This document shows positions 1-11,925 of a stretch of DNA of 64,000 nt, one piece after another. Source of the DNA: Saccharum officinarum (lineage: Eukaryota; Streptophyta; Magnoliopsida; Poales; Poaceae); assembly GCA_020631735.1 (NCBI GenBank), contig CM036168.1:103188036-103252035 (forward strand), written 5' to 3'. Below the pieces are notes generated by a model, which worked only from the letters and a program-made list of their open reading frames with translations, had not been told where the DNA came from and ran no database searches. Both the position numbers and the translations under genes were made by a program. How positions within the stretch are numbered: position 1 is the stretch's first letter; the number at the start of each line of letters is the position of its first letter.

Positions 1-581
1 CCTCTCTAGTGACAAGAGTGTAGCAAGTGTGCATCCATCTTCTCATTAGGCTTGTTGTGGTCAAGTGAGAGTTCTAGCTTGTTACTCTTGGTGATCGCCA
101 TCACCTAGACGGTTTGGTGGTGATTGGGAGTTTGGAGATCATCCGACGAGATTGTGGGTGACCCAACTCAAGTTGTGAGCGGTTTTGGGTGATTCACCGC
201 GACGGAGTGTCGAAGAATCAACCCGTAGAGAGCACTTGATCCTTGCGCGGATCAAGGGGGAGCTACACCCTTGCGCGGGTGCTCCAACGAGGACTAGTGG
301 GGAGTGGCGACTCTCCGATACCTCGGCAAAACATCGCCGTGTTCCTAACCCTTACTTTCAAGCATTTACTTTCGTGCATTACTTTCATTGCTTGTTTACT
401 TTCCTAGAATTGTCATGCTAGTCTAGGATTGGAAATTAGGGTGCAAAACTTTTATCGGTAGAATCACAAGGAACACTAGTAGGCACTAGGGGTGAAGTTT
501 GGCTTGTAGGATTTAATTCTTGCAATTAATTTTTAGAAAAGCCCAATTCACCCCCCCTCTTGGGCATCTTGATCCTTTCAA
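1..581 (+). mobile_element. 3' part of a Copia (SIRE/Maximus-like) LTR
   Basis: The stretch ends in GATCCTTTCA at 581, the usual 3' end of grass LTRs that begin TGAAAG. Positions 1-420 closely match 23350-23759, where the same family occurs a second time with its TGAAAG start visible. No tRNA-Met primer site follows 581, so this is either a 3' LTR of an element lying to the left or a solo LTR. The short reading frame across 185-421 is LTR sequence, not a gene. Family name is from recognition, not from a search. Confidence 0.75.
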
Positions 582-3500
582 CATATTACATAAAATTCAC
601 AACATCATTTCGAATACATCGGAGTTTAGAATATAAGTTATTACAAACTAAGTTCATAATAAAGTAGCGGAAGTAAATAGTTTCGAAACCACACACGCAC
701 ACTTAGTTCAGATACAGTGCTAGATAATGATCAAGTCCCACAAAAGCAGTAGATGAGACACATGGAATGACCACGCCCTTGTCCTAGTTGTCGTCCATCG
801 CTGGGTAGAGACAGTTGATGCAGTAACCATAATACATCTGACCATCTGTAATAACAATGGGAACAAAGCCCTGAGTATGAGAATGTACACAGCTAGACTT
901 ACCCACCTTAAACGGAAATAAAGCGACACCAAGGAATATGCAAAACTTTCTTTTAGTGGGCTAGCTTGACTCATTTACGAAAAGTATAAGTTATCATGAG
1001 TAAACCATTTTAAATACTTTTACATCATCTTTGTTATAACCTATTAATCTAGATAAGCACCTATGCTAAGCAATCACTTGATTAACCAGTAACATTAAAG
1101 TTACCATCTCAGGTTTAACATTTCCAACATAATCCACATAAACATCCGTGTTCCATCATCATTACTATGTGTCGTAGCTTGAGTCAAGTGCTCACTGTCC
1201 AGGAGCGATGGCGATTCGAATCGATTCCTAACCAACTGATGATTTATTCCTCACATAAATCACACTCGTCGATCAAGTGAGCTACAGGTCACCAATGATA
1301 CTATTTTGGTAAACGTCACGGGATAAACTAGAGCCGCAATACCCAGGGACCGCCCGACTGCCAGGAATCAGGCCTCGTCTGCCCTTGGGCTTACTCTTCG
1401 GGCCCTTGTCATACCCCCATCAGCACCAATACGCGCACCTGTGTTGATCCTGGCCTGAATAGTGCCACTGCCTTCACGGTCGAAATGACTTATTCGGCCA
1501 GCTAAATGTGAGGCATGCGTTCAACATGACAAGAGGGACGAGCGACGATCGGTCCTTAACCGACACATGCGGAAACTACAAGCACCTCAGAACCTTGTCT
1601 GGTTGCCCACTACTTATTCTGTCCGGTCTCTATTTATCCATCAACACTTGGTTATTTCCATGATAGCATCCATAGCTAAGTATCCACGTAACCACCTACA
1701 GTTTGTCAGTGACAAGAAATCACCGACTGCTACCGGTCTAAGCAGGGCTAAGCATTTAACTCGGTCCTAGACCTAGCAGGGTAAGATATGTTAAAGTACA
1801 TAAGGATATAATATATGCATCAACAGTTTCACTCAACTCCTATAACGTAATACAACAATATACGTATAACTTATATATAGTTAATTGCTTTATAAAGTAG
1901 GAGAATTATAATGCTCTAGGGCTTGCCTCTTTCGATTGAGCTAAGCTGGTGGTCCACGCACTCCGAGAGTTCCTCTCCTGGCTCCTCGGCCTTGGGCACC
2001 TCCTGTGCCTGGATCTCCTGCAGATCTGCTCCCACCTGCTCTTCTAGCACCACTACCGGAACTTTCTCTTGCGATCCTGTATGATGCATAGGTATGTGTG
2101 ATTATGAAAGTCGTGCATAGGATGGAATGAGGTATGATGAGCATAAATGCTTGTATGTAAATGAGCAATTTCATTTCTATTTTACCGAGTAGGTGCAAAT
2201 CTCCTCTCTAGTAAAATAAAGCATGTGACAAACAAGACATGCATACATATCACACATCATTAATATGTTAATCATACCAGCAGGTTATTTAGTGCTTCAA
2301 AGATACACCAAAGCAACACATTTTTTACTAAACATGCATTAAGGAATCTTAATTAATTCTATTTTAAACAAGGATTGAACAACAACACATATTTTTGGTA
2401 CTCAAAAAATTATGAAAGAATTACAGTGGCTTCATCATGCAATAGGTAGCCTACCATACAATTTACAAGTCAATTTGATAAGTACAACAACCTATACTAA
2501 AAAGGCAAAAAAGCATAACAATTAAGCACATGAAAATGCTCTGTACTATGAAAAATATTAAACAACATATTTCATATTTTCCCAAAATCTACATATCATA
2601 GGAACACTGTAGAAAAAGTTTCACATGCGTGTATTATTCACATTTTCAGCCCTAGCAATTTTACAAGAAAACAACAATTAATACACATAAATTACTTAGC
2701 CATATTTTCCATAGAACATGCATGTCATATATTTTTCACTGAAAGTACATCACATGTACAGATCAACAAAATTAGAACCACATTTTTCTGATACATAAAT
2801 GATTTACTATGCATTTTCTAAGATAACAGCATTTATCAAGAATTAAATAAAGCTCTATATAAAAGTATCTCAAAACTCACATGCAACATTTTTAAACTGT
2901 AGATCTACTCAAGAAAAGCACAACAAAATTTGTTTCATCTAATTTGGAGAAACATACACCAAGATATGATTTCTCAAAGCATTTATACAATTTCTCGAAA
3001 ACATTTTCCAAAACCCTTTTTAAAAACCCACTATAAATTGCTATGTGCACCCCGCTGCTCTCCCCCAGATCCACCCAGAGGCGTTGCCAGCGGGACCCAG
3101 GGGTCAACCGGCCCCACGCGTCAGCCAGAGCTGAGGCAGCGGTCACCGTTGACCGGCGACATCTCGCCGTCGGCGAGGTCTCCAGCGAAACGGTGACCAC
3201 CTAAGCGGTCTACTCGACGAGCTGCACCAAGTCAGCTAGAAGATGGAGCCAATGGCTCACCGGCGCGAGCTCGTCGGCGGCCACTACGGCGAGGTCCGAT
3301 GAGGTGCGCGCGGGGTTCACAAGAGCAAGGCGAACAAGATGCCCTAGAAGATGGAGGGAGAGGAAGGGCGGAGGAGCTCCGGCCACGGTGGGCCGAGCAC
3401 GGCGGTCATGGTGCCGCGGTGGAGGGAAACGCTCGATTGGGCCTCACCTCAGTGAAAATGACGGCGCAAGCGGGAGCACAGGAAAGAGGAAGCCGTGGCG

Positions 3501-4304
3501 GAGCAGGGGTCGCGAGGAATCGGACGCTGGTGGAGCAGCGGTGGCGAGCTCGCCCGCTCGTTTGAACTGGAAAAGGGGAAGGTGAGTGAATGAAGGGAGG
3601 AGCGGCTCGGCGCGGGGTGTAGGCGAAGCGCGGCGTCCGGTGGGGGCCACCGGTGTGCCACCGGGCAGTCGTCACCGGCGTACGGCCGCCACGCGGCGAA
3701 CGCGTCCTGACGGTGGTCGGGGTGCGTGGCGTGGTGCGGAGGTGGGAGCGGGCGTGGCGTGCCGCGGGGCTAGGCCGGCTTGCGTGGGTGCGCCGAAAGG
3801 GAGGCGGTGGCCCATTTTGAAAATGAAAATGTTTTTCTTTTTTCCAAAGAACAGCAACACAAATGCAATTTTGAGCAAGAAAAATTCATTTTTAGGACAT
3901 GACCTAAGAATAAAAGTTGTTCCAAATTTTATGCTCTACAACTTTGCCAAAAGAAGCAAAGTCAAATTCCAAATAGTTTTTGAGTTATAGAATTAAAGTC
4001 AATTTAAATCAAAAACCCTAATTTTGAAAGACTATTTTAAAAGCATAATTTGGCAAAACTTTGAATATCAACTTTGCTCAAAATTACATCCTAAATATTT
4101 GTAAGTTATTTTAGTGAGCAAACAGTAACAAACATTACCTCACAAGCATAAACATGGCATCAAACCTATTGAAACAAGACATTGCATTATATGTTTCATT
4201 TGTATGTTTCAAGTTTATATTTCATGTGATGCTTATGTATGCATAATGATGCTTATGCTCATGATCGAATATGCCTAATGCATGCTTAACACTAGGGTGT
4301 TACA
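582..4304 (-). mobile_element. Probable Gypsy LTR-type non-coding sequence, minus strand
   Basis: The right edge at 4304 reads TGTAACACCCTAG on the minus strand, a common start of grass Gypsy LTRs. Inside are an AT-rich part (2200-3040), a GC-rich part (3050-3820) and a second AT-rich part. Several short open frames in the GC-rich part (3299-3990, 2892-3200) overlap in many phases, have no homology I recognise and are compositional. No gag-pol domain is visible. I could not find a matching left terminus or a TSD for the TGCTA that follows 4304, so the left limit (taken as the end of the preceding LTR) is arbitrary. Confidence 0.4.
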
Positions 4305-4529
4305 TGCTAGGGTCAGGGCGTCCGATCATCTGGGCTCCACCCACCCTTTGCGCCACCGCTGTCGTGCCCACCAGCCCTCTGTGCCACCGCCACCCGTGCC
4401 GCCCCCACGCTATCCTCTGTGCGCCACTGCCCAGCTCCGTGTTGCCTGCGAGCTCCCCGCCACCGGCGAGCACACCGGTGACCTGCACGCGCCGACGAGC
4501 CTCCATTCGTCAAAGCGGCAAGGAGATGT

Positions 4530-4965
4530 TTGCGCGGAAAGAGCATGTTGCAAACGTACGTTTCAAGTGTATCAGATGTATGTTGCAAGTGTTTTTTTAT
4601 CGATGTTGTAAAAATAGATCGGGTTGTTGCAAAAGTAGATCATGATGTTGCTTATGTTGCAATGGCTATACACGTATGTTTCAAGTATACGTATGTTGCA
4701 AGTGTTTTATCTGGATGTTGCAAAAGTAGATCTGGATGTTGCATATATATATATATACATGTTGCAAACGTATGTTTTAAGTGTTTCAGGTGTTTTATAC
4801 GTACATTGTAAATATTTCATCTGGATGTTGCATATGTTTGCAATGGCTTTCAAGTTGTTTTTCAGGTGTTTTACAAGTGTTTCAAGCATATGTTGCAAAT
4901 GTTTCAACTATTTTAGACATATGTTGCAAGTGTTTTGTCTGGATGTTGCACATGTTGTAATGTGA
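4530..4965 (+). repeat. Degenerate tandem TGTTGCAA / GTTTCAAGTGTTT repeat field
   Basis: The phrases ATGTTGCAA, GTTTCAAGTGTTT and ATCTGGATGTTGCA recur about every 25-40 bp with substitutions and indels. The same phrase is dispersed widely in grass genomes, usually in non-autonomous DNA transposons. Open frames across it on both strands are a by-product of the repeat. It and the following 4966-5051 segment form the target into which the solo LTR inserted. Confidence 0.7.
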
Positions 4966-5051
4966 CCCACTAGCTACAGCCACCTACTGCAGTTGTTGGG
5001 TGACGTGCGAGCAGCGCGGGCCCGCTGTTGTGGCTAATGGCGGATCTATGT

Positions 5052-6124
5052 TGTCGGTGTTTAGAGAACCGGGGGTCTAGACAAAGCGATGAGTGAATTT
5101 GTATCTGCGCGTCTAGGCCTAGATAGTGTGCAAAGCGGATACAAGGGTGTATACTGGTTTGGACAAGAACGGCCCTACGTCCAGTGGATTCTGCTGTTGC
5201 TCATGTTGTCTTACACCGAAGTGCTCGTAGTAGTGGTTACAAGCTTTTGAGAGAGGGAGTGGATCCTAGGTCTCTTTTGAGGGGTGATGTGTGTGTTGTC
5301 TTAGCGAGGTGTGTGTTCGTTGTGTTGGGGGTCATGTTCATTGTGGCCCCTGCCTTCCCTTTTATAGTTCCCAAGGAGATGGCTCGGGTTATATTTGTGG
5401 TAAAAAGATGAAATAGGAAAAAGATGGAAGAGAAAAACAAAAAAGGTGGCCTCGGGTGTGGCCGTCTTCCTCCTTATCTGGTGGGAGCAGTTTCCCCTAT
5501 AGCGCATAGATGCAACAGGCGTTGATCTTTTGGCCTCTCCATCCGCTGGTGCAACATGTTGTGGCCATACTTCGTGCTGTGTGCTTCTGTGCCATCGAGG
5601 ACGGGCGGTACGAGCGTTCGGATTTGCGTAGAGAGGGGAGCAGGCAGTATAGTTGCCGTCACCCCCGTCGCTGTAAGGGTATGGATGTCGTCGTGGTGGA
5701 ATGACCGGGGTCATGTTGGGTCAGAGCGTGGTCCCGTGCTCCTGTTCACTACGCACGGTCACGTCTGTCCCATCGGTGGGAGTGGGTGCCGTGGTTGGGG
5801 GGCCCCGTGGCTCCCCATCTTTTCAGAGGGCTCCACGTGTCCCTTGGGCGAGGCGAAAGTACGTCGAGGGGGTCGGGCGCTTTGATGACGTCACGGGGGC
5901 TCGGGCGAGGCGGAAATTGCCGCCCGAGGCGCCTATCTCGCCCGAGACCTCTCCGCAAGGCCCGGGCGGGATGGAGGTTGACTTTTGTGCCTCGAGAGAC
6001 TGACATGCTGTCAACGTCTTTGGCGGGTCGGTTTTACCGGGGCCCCTATGATGGGGCTTTAGCAAACGCGCAGGGTGCCGTATTTTGCCATCTGTTGGGT
6101 ACCCTGGTATTTTGATACCCGACA
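5052..6124 (+). mobile_element. Solo LTR with perfect 5-bp target duplication
   Basis: The element starts TGTCGGTGTT and ends ATACCCGACA, giving the short inverted ends TGTCGG/CCGACA typical of LTRs. It is flanked by TATGT on both sides (5047-5051 and 6125-6129). It is 1073 bp and carries a TATA-like CTTTTATAG near 5360. No primer-binding site, polypurine tract or coding sequence is attached, so an LTR-LTR recombination product is the simplest reading. The many short frames at 5184-6115 lie wholly inside it and are not genes. Confidence 0.88.
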
Positions 6125-6129
6125 TATGT

Positions 6130-6625
6130 GGCCCCACAAGTTTTTCTAACATACCTTCAAACTCTATTATAAAATTACAACAATATATGTTAATTGTACT
6201 AATTAGCTTAAAATCAATAAGTTTGGCCTCTTAGGTTTTGAATCTTGGATCGGTCACTAGTTGGGGCACCACCGAGCGGGCGCAGACGAGGACATAAGAA
6301 ACCGAGCGCAGGCATGAGGGTCCATGCGGTGGGGCGCGGGAAAAATAGGCGGAGTGGGCTCCATTTCTCTTGCGCACGCGGCAAGCGCTTCAGATCATAT
6401 GTCCTGGCGTTAGCGAGTCCGAATCTATTACAAGGCCAAACCTTAGCCTTATACCTGCATGCAGTCACGGCGGTCCGACTCCAACTTGATGCGCACAAAA
6501 GCACCCAGACTCAGCCACGTATGCGACAAGCCTGACCTGCCTTGACACAACCATGCATGTCCGACTCCAGATCAAATAAAGAAAGGACTAATTCTGAAAC
6601 CACCTCACACATCTGTTATTTGTTA
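6130..6625. other. Intergenic, no gene seen
   Basis: Low-complexity intergenic sequence between the solo LTR and a Stowaway MITE. A short open frame pair at 6214-6535 has no recognisable domain. Confidence 0.5.
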
Positions 6626-6769
6626 CTTCCTCGATCCCAAATTATTAGGCATTTTGACATTTTTAGATCCATAGCACTTGCTATATATCTAGACATAACA
6701 TATATTCAAGTGTATAGTAAAAGTTATGAATTAGAAAAGCCAAAAAGTCTTATAACTTAGAACGGAAGT
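6626..6769. mobile_element. Stowaway-like MITE
   Basis: The ends CTTCCTCGATCCCAAATTA and, on the other strand, CTTCCGTTCTAAGTTATAAG are imperfect terminal inverted repeats of the Stowaway (Tc1/mariner) type. TA lies directly outside each end (6624-6625 and 6770-6771). Length is 144 bp. Confidence 0.75.
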
Positions 6770-7016
6770 AGTAAACGGATTTTCGTGTGCACGCCAAATT
6801 TCAAACTCCCTTCTTGGGCGCGCCCGAACTCCAAGTTTGATACAATTTCGAGCCTATCAATCAACACCACCAGGAATACGAAAGACCAGAAATACGAAAG
6901 GTAACCGCATGCGTGTTCTCCCTTTACCCCGCTCACCACTCCGTCCCCTCCCGCGCCCCTCGTGCGACGCCGCCCGCGCCTTGGCTTCCACCAGCAGTTG
7001 CAGCGCGTAGCGGAAG

Positions 7017-8016
7017 CAAAGTTTTAAATAGCCGGCTATAGCTGCTGGGCAAGATCACAGCTAAGATATATCACTTTTCGCGCTAAGAAAATTGAAACGC
7101 TAATAGCTGGAGATAGACGGAGATTGCCGCTAAATGAGACGTATTTAGCTGCCGCTAAACTGTTGTCTGGCCAGGAAGTTCATTGCGTGGCCCACTAAAA
7201 CGTGTGCAACCGCCGGCCCATTGTCTTGCCCATCAATCCAGCCCTGGAAAACAACGTAACCCTAGCATCTTCATATCTCCGACTCACAGCCTGTTCGTTT
7301 CGCTGGTTTATTGTGCTGAAAGCACTGTTCGCTGGTTTGTTGTGGGAGAAAAACACTGCTGGATGACTGCTGATTCTGCTGATAAGTCAGTCAACGAACA
7401 GGGCGTCAGTCACTCAGCTCGTCTCTCTAGTCCCCTGCGGCTGCTTCTTCCGGAGATGGTGCGGCGTCCTCCTCCTCTACCCCAAGCGGCGGCCCGCCGC
7501 GTCCGGTGGCGGCAGCTGCTTCGAGCGGAGGTGGCCTGCAGCGGCGCCTTGGAGGAGCTTCCAACAGCGGCTTCCGACGGCCACGGCTTCCAGCAGTGGC
7601 TTCGAGCGGAGGTGGCCGCCGCCGGCGGTGGTAGCTTTGAGTACCGCCGGCGGCACCTTCGAGCTCTTCTCTTCTCCCCCGTGCATCAGACAGCTTGCCC
7701 TCCCCGTCGTCTTCAGTAAAGATTTAAAGATCTACTTGTTCAGCTAGTTAATTAGATTGTCTGTGTAAACAAATTTAGACATTTCAAATGATCTATTGCA
7801 TTCTCAAGCAGTCCATTAGAGATCTTTGCTGCTTATCATAGGATCTATTGCTAGTTTGCTATAGCTATATGAGATTTTTCATTCGATTCATTGCTCTGTG
7901 TTTTTTTCCTTAAAAAAACAGCTAAACGGCTTAGCTGAAGTTATCTCCGGCTATAGCTAGGCTTAGCTGCTGTGGAGGGCAACAGCTAAGAGGCTTAGCC
8001 GGCGTTTTAAAACCTT
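7017..8016. mobile_element. Non-autonomous hAT-type transposon, 1.0 kb
   Basis: The left end CAAAGTTTTAAATAGCCGGCT and the right end on the other strand AAGGTTTTAAAACGCCGGCT are imperfect inverted repeats. The 8-mer AGCGGAAG lies immediately outside both ends (7009-7016 and 8017-8024), the TSD length of hAT elements. 'TAGCTG/CAGCTA' sub-terminal motifs continue inward on both sides. There is no transposase. A GC-rich 280-bp block (7440-7720) and a nested MITE (7289-7404) sit inside. Confidence 0.82.
7289..7404. mobile_element. Small hAT-like MITE (GCCTGTTCG family), nested
   Basis: Starts GCCTGTTCGTTTCGCTGG and ends CGAACAGGGC, with the internal phrase GTTGTGGGAGAAAAACACTG. The same family recurs in this window at 27555, 29808, 34373, 35178 and 48934. 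It is nested in the 1-kb hAT element. Confidence 0.75.
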
Positions 8017-8024
8017 AGCGGAAG

Positions 8025-8960
8025 GGCCTCCGGCAGAGCTCCACGGCCGGTGCGGACGCCGCCGCAAAAGGGAATGCGTTGCATCTTAGCGCGGGGGCAC
8101 CGGCCAGCGGTTCGGGTTCCTGACGGGGGCGTTCACGAATATGTGGAGGCTGGACGCCGTCGTCGGGGTAGAACCAGGGGCGGATCCAACAATATGTTGA
8201 GCTCTGGCGGCCGCCAGACCTACCCTCCGGTGAACCCCCTGTCCCTGCGGACTGCCTGGGCGAGACACGGAGAGCTCTGCCATGGCCGATGTCTGTTTGC
8301 GACGAAGAAGACGATGAGTCGTTTTAGTTTGCGGACGATGCGACGAGCGAACTAGACTGACTGGGCCTATTGGGACATATGTTAGTCTGATGGAAGCCCA
8401 GGCCCCGGAAGGCCGGAAGGAACACACATGGTGATTTGGAAGACCATCTGCGCTGCGTTTGTTTTGCTTAAAAAAAACCTACGTTGCGTTTGTGGCTGTC
8501 ATTCAATTCCAGTATTCCACTGTTTCTGTCTTCCGCGGTTCCGACTTCCACCGAGCGCCGATCGTGATCGAGCGAAGGCTCCACCGGCTAGTGCGACTGC
8601 GAGTCTTGGTCACTTCGTGCAGCTCAAAAACAAGCACAGACATGTGCTGCTCATGAACTATAAGCCCAGGCCATTGGTGCTCAAGAACTAGAAACAACTG
8701 GAGAATGAAAATGCCACTGTCCTCCACTGACATAGTCTCCATTCACCATTAGTATAATCATCCGTTGTTTAATTTCATATTTTAGTTATCTTTGTTTTTC
8801 CACATTAATATCTCTTATTTTCTATATGATCGTCAAGAGTGGAAAAAGAGGCAAATGATGTGGGGAAGTGCATAGAAATGGAATATGGTTCGAATTGAAA
8901 AATAGTTTAGGGTTCCCAATACAAATCGTTTATTACCTTTTATTATCTTTAAGTTGATCA
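8025..8960. other. Intergenic, no gene supported
   Basis: Contains short GC-rich frames (8050-8427) and AT-rich sequence. I recognise no domain, splice pattern or repeat ends. A frame at 8428-8742 is also unsupported. Confidence 0.5.
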
Positions 8961-8965
8961 AATTT

Positions 8966-8996
8966 GTCACCGTGCAACGCAAGAGCATTTATCTAG
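8966..8996 (+). mobile_element. Possible Helitron 3' terminus
   Basis: The segment CACCGTGCAACGCAAGAGC followed shortly by CTAG at 8993-8996 and then T resembles the 3' end of grass Helitrons (short stem-loop, then CTRR, insertion before T). The 5' TC end was not located. Confidence 0.35.
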
Positions 8997-9293
8997 TTAT
9001 ATTAAAATATTCCGGCTAGAAAACTAACCACACACAAGATAACGTGACGTCCATTGGCTAGTTTTGCATGCTTCGTGATAGCACAATCATATCAGGCCCA
9101 AAATTATTCAAGTGGCATATCTTCCATCTCAGTAAGCAGAGAACCAGCATTGATATATTTATTTCATTTCTATGCTTTCTTGAACAGGTGAATTCCTTTA
9201 GAAATTAGCATGCGTAACAGGATGCTATCATCCTCTTCCTTGTCACGTTTCACGTCAATATAAAAGGCACCAAGCTTGATAAAAGATGGATCT

Positions 9294-10493
9294 ATGAACC
9301 ACTTTCTTCACATGCTCCTATTCTGTTTGAATTGTGTGAAAACAAAAGTATGACTGTTGCTCAAGCTTTGAATGGTGAACCTATTTTATTCAGAAGATGG
9401 TTATATCAGGAGCTTAGAGTTCAGTGGGAGGTGATTTGGGAGGATGCTAATAATTTTCAATTAGAAGATAGTGCTGATGTTGTTTTTTGGAATCTGGGAA
9501 AGAATGGGAAATTTTCAGTAAAGTCAGTTTATGATGGCCTCACCAAAAATGATTGTGGGTTTTCCATAAAAGAATCTGGAAAGGAAAAATTCCAGCTAAA
9601 ATTAAATTTTTTCTGTGGCTTATGTCTTGTGGAGCAATACTAACTAAAGATAATCTGCGTAAGAGAAACCGGCAAGGTGATCCCAGCTGTGTCTTTTGTG
9701 ATTGTGTTGAAACTATTTCACATTTGTTTTTTTTAGTGTCCTATGGCCAGAGTTATTTGGTCCATTGTTGCTAAATGCTTTGGGGCAAACAACATCCCAT
9801 CCAATTTGCAGCAGTGTTGGTGTTGGTGTGAAGTCTGGCTGCATTTTGGGAAAAAGTTCCATCCTTGGGGGATTGGGGCAATCTGTTGGGTTATTTGGAA
9901 GAGTCGCAATAAAGCATGCTTTGAAAAGAAAATCTTAAAGAGCCCTTTGGAGATAATATGTCACGCTAGCGCGCTTATGATTTTCTGGGCAGGACTTTAT
10001 GCTGAGATGGATCGCGATCAGCTGATCGAAGGGGCCAACCTGATGCTCAAAGTTGCCAAGGAAGTACTAGCCGTGCAGATCGCGAGGCAAGTGAATCAGA
10101 TGTTACTCCAGGACGATCAGGCGGATGACATGGATGAAGACTCGGCTTGAAGTAGCAGAAGGGAAGCTGGTCTCCTAGTCTCAATTGTAGGAAGCGTAGT
10201 CAGCTTTTGTCCTTTTGTAGGTTCATTCGGTCTGTAGGAATTGATACTGTTGGTTGGCTTTTGATCTGTGTTTCTATGGCCATTATCATCTGGAGAAGCG
10301 ATATGGTGGTCGCTGGTGGTGGTGGTTGGCGCGTAAATCAGTGTCAGGAACTGTGTGGGTTGGTTTGGCCTTAGCCTCGTTCTGCAGGTTCTTATATGTC
10401 GTAGGTTCCCTTCTTGGTTCTGTCAATCTGTAATATCGAATGTTGTATGTCCGTTATATCATAATGGGAATGAGATGTCTCGTGTTGAAAAAT
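9294..10493 (+). mobile_element. 5'-truncated LINE insertion with 13-bp TSD
   Basis: A non-LTR retrotransposon fragment is bounded by perfect direct repeats AAAAGATGGATCT at 9281-9293 and 10494-10506. The 3' end is a short A-rich tail (GTTGAAAAAT). Only the C-terminal part of the second ORF and the 3' untranslated region are present, as expected for incomplete reverse transcription. The precise TSD shows this was an independent insertion, not a decayed full element. Confidence 0.9.
9296..10150 (+). pseudogene. LINE ORF2 C-terminal remnant (zf-RVT region)
   Basis: The translation carries the hallmark of the zinc-binding C-terminus of plant L1-type reverse transcriptases: a W-x-L-x-x-N-G-K-F-S-V-K-S stretch near 9490-9525, then IPAKIKFFLWL near 9590-9620, then C-V-F-C...E-T-I-S-H-L-F-F near 9690-9735, and WVIWKSRNKACFEKK near 9890-9930. 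The three parts lie in different frames (shifts near 9590 and 9745), so no functional protein can be made. The polymerase and endonuclease domains are missing because of the 5' truncation. The frame ends in a stop at 10148-10150. Confidence 0.88.
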
Positions 10494-10506
10494 AAAAGAT
10501 GGATCT

Positions 10507-11431
10507 TTCATATTATTACCTGATAAATCAATTGGAGTTGTGCAATACTTGGATCCTTGTAATTATTTTCAGAAACAATACCTGAACTAACTTGAGGAAA
10601 ACAACACATATATACTAGAAATCCGAATACATGTTTTGTGATAAAAAAAAAGATCTAATAGCTAAATCTATTTTAAATATTATACATATAAATTCAACAT
10701 TTCAGTGTTAGTACGACATGAGTACCTGATTCTTTATGTGTGTTATCATTTTTTGTAGTAGCAGCAATTTCGTTTTCATCTTTGACCAGCTATTTCTATC
10801 TCCAATAAAAAACATTTAGTTCAAATTCAGTACATTGGCTTACGAATATTAATGGGATTTGCAGTACCACAGTAGGTGTAGCCTAATTAGCTTTAGTACC
10901 CGGTCATAGCAATCATCAATTAATAGCTTACGTGCTTATCTACTAATGCTTTTATCTGAGTTAGCTAATATAGTTTAATTCTCCCTAAACCATTTTAGTT
11001 GATCTTATCAAGTTGTATGTTAACCAAATGACCCAAACAAATGGAACTTGCATCCTAGTTAAACAAAGCGATTATGTCGGAAGTGGAGAAGTCCACCTCA
11101 ACGCAGGTCTTGGTGCAAATCAGGTCCGTGGAAAATGGAGCGTGGATCGCGCAAGAAATGCTCGAGTATGATTTAGCTTTTCCATTTTCATCCTGCGACT
11201 CCTTTCTTGATTTTATCAGCACTTGATTCTTCGTTCAGTGAATACGAAACGTATTCTCCATCTCAACATCTTGGCACAAATCAGGTGCGCTGAACTGAAC
11301 AGATGATCAAGGGATTACATCATCCTACACTAATTCGGTAACCAAGCAAAAAGAAATCAGCTCAGATGTGTCCCTCTTCCGCAGGCACAATCTGATGCCT
11401 AGATTGAAAGAATGAATCAACAGGAAAAAGG
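10507..11431. other. Intergenic, nothing recognised
   Basis: AT-rich unique-looking sequence between the LINE and the Copia element. No reading frame of note, no terminal repeats seen. Confidence 0.55.
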
Positions 11432-11911
11432 TGTTGGTTTGATCTCCCAACCACAGTGGCCCAACGGCCACTTGGGCCTTGACCTCGCGCCCTGATCGGG
11501 GGCGCCCAGTCCATCTATGGCTGGCGGGCCCCCGTCACACTGCGCATTAAATAGAGGTGGGGTCGGTGGCTCTCAGGACGAGGTTCGCTCGAGCCGTACG
11601 CCCCCCTAGAAACCCTACTCCGATCTAACAGAGGGGCGCAGCTAGTGACGGGAAGCACCGCTGCCGCCACTGCACTGCGCCACCACGGTCTTCACTGCGT
11701 CGCTCTCTTCTCCGACCGTCGCTGCCTAGCGCAGAACTTCACCGATCAACCTGATGGCCGGATCCCCTACTCAATGGATGGTCAGTGCCTAACCCTACGT
11801 CTCCCTCTCTCTCTGTCTCCTACTCCCGAAGCAAAATCTAGGACTATGTGATTCAGTTAGAAAAGAACTCACCCACTGGATCCACACCTAGATGATCCAA
11901 AGTATTCAACA
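11432..11911 (+). repeat. 5' LTR of the Copia element
   Basis: Begins TGTTGGTTTGATCTCCC and ends GTATTCAACA. A TATA-like TTAAATAG lies near 11547. Open frames inside (11645-11851, repeated as 17068-17361 in the other LTR) are LTR sequence. Confidence 0.93.
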
Positions 11912-11912
11912 A

Positions 11913-11925
11913 TGGTATCGGAGCC
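11913..11925 (+). promoter_or_regulatory. Primer-binding site (tRNA-iMet type)
   Basis: TGGTATCGGAGCC directly after the 5' LTR matches the plant Copia initiator-Met primer site TGGTATCAGAGCC with one difference. Confidence 0.9.
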
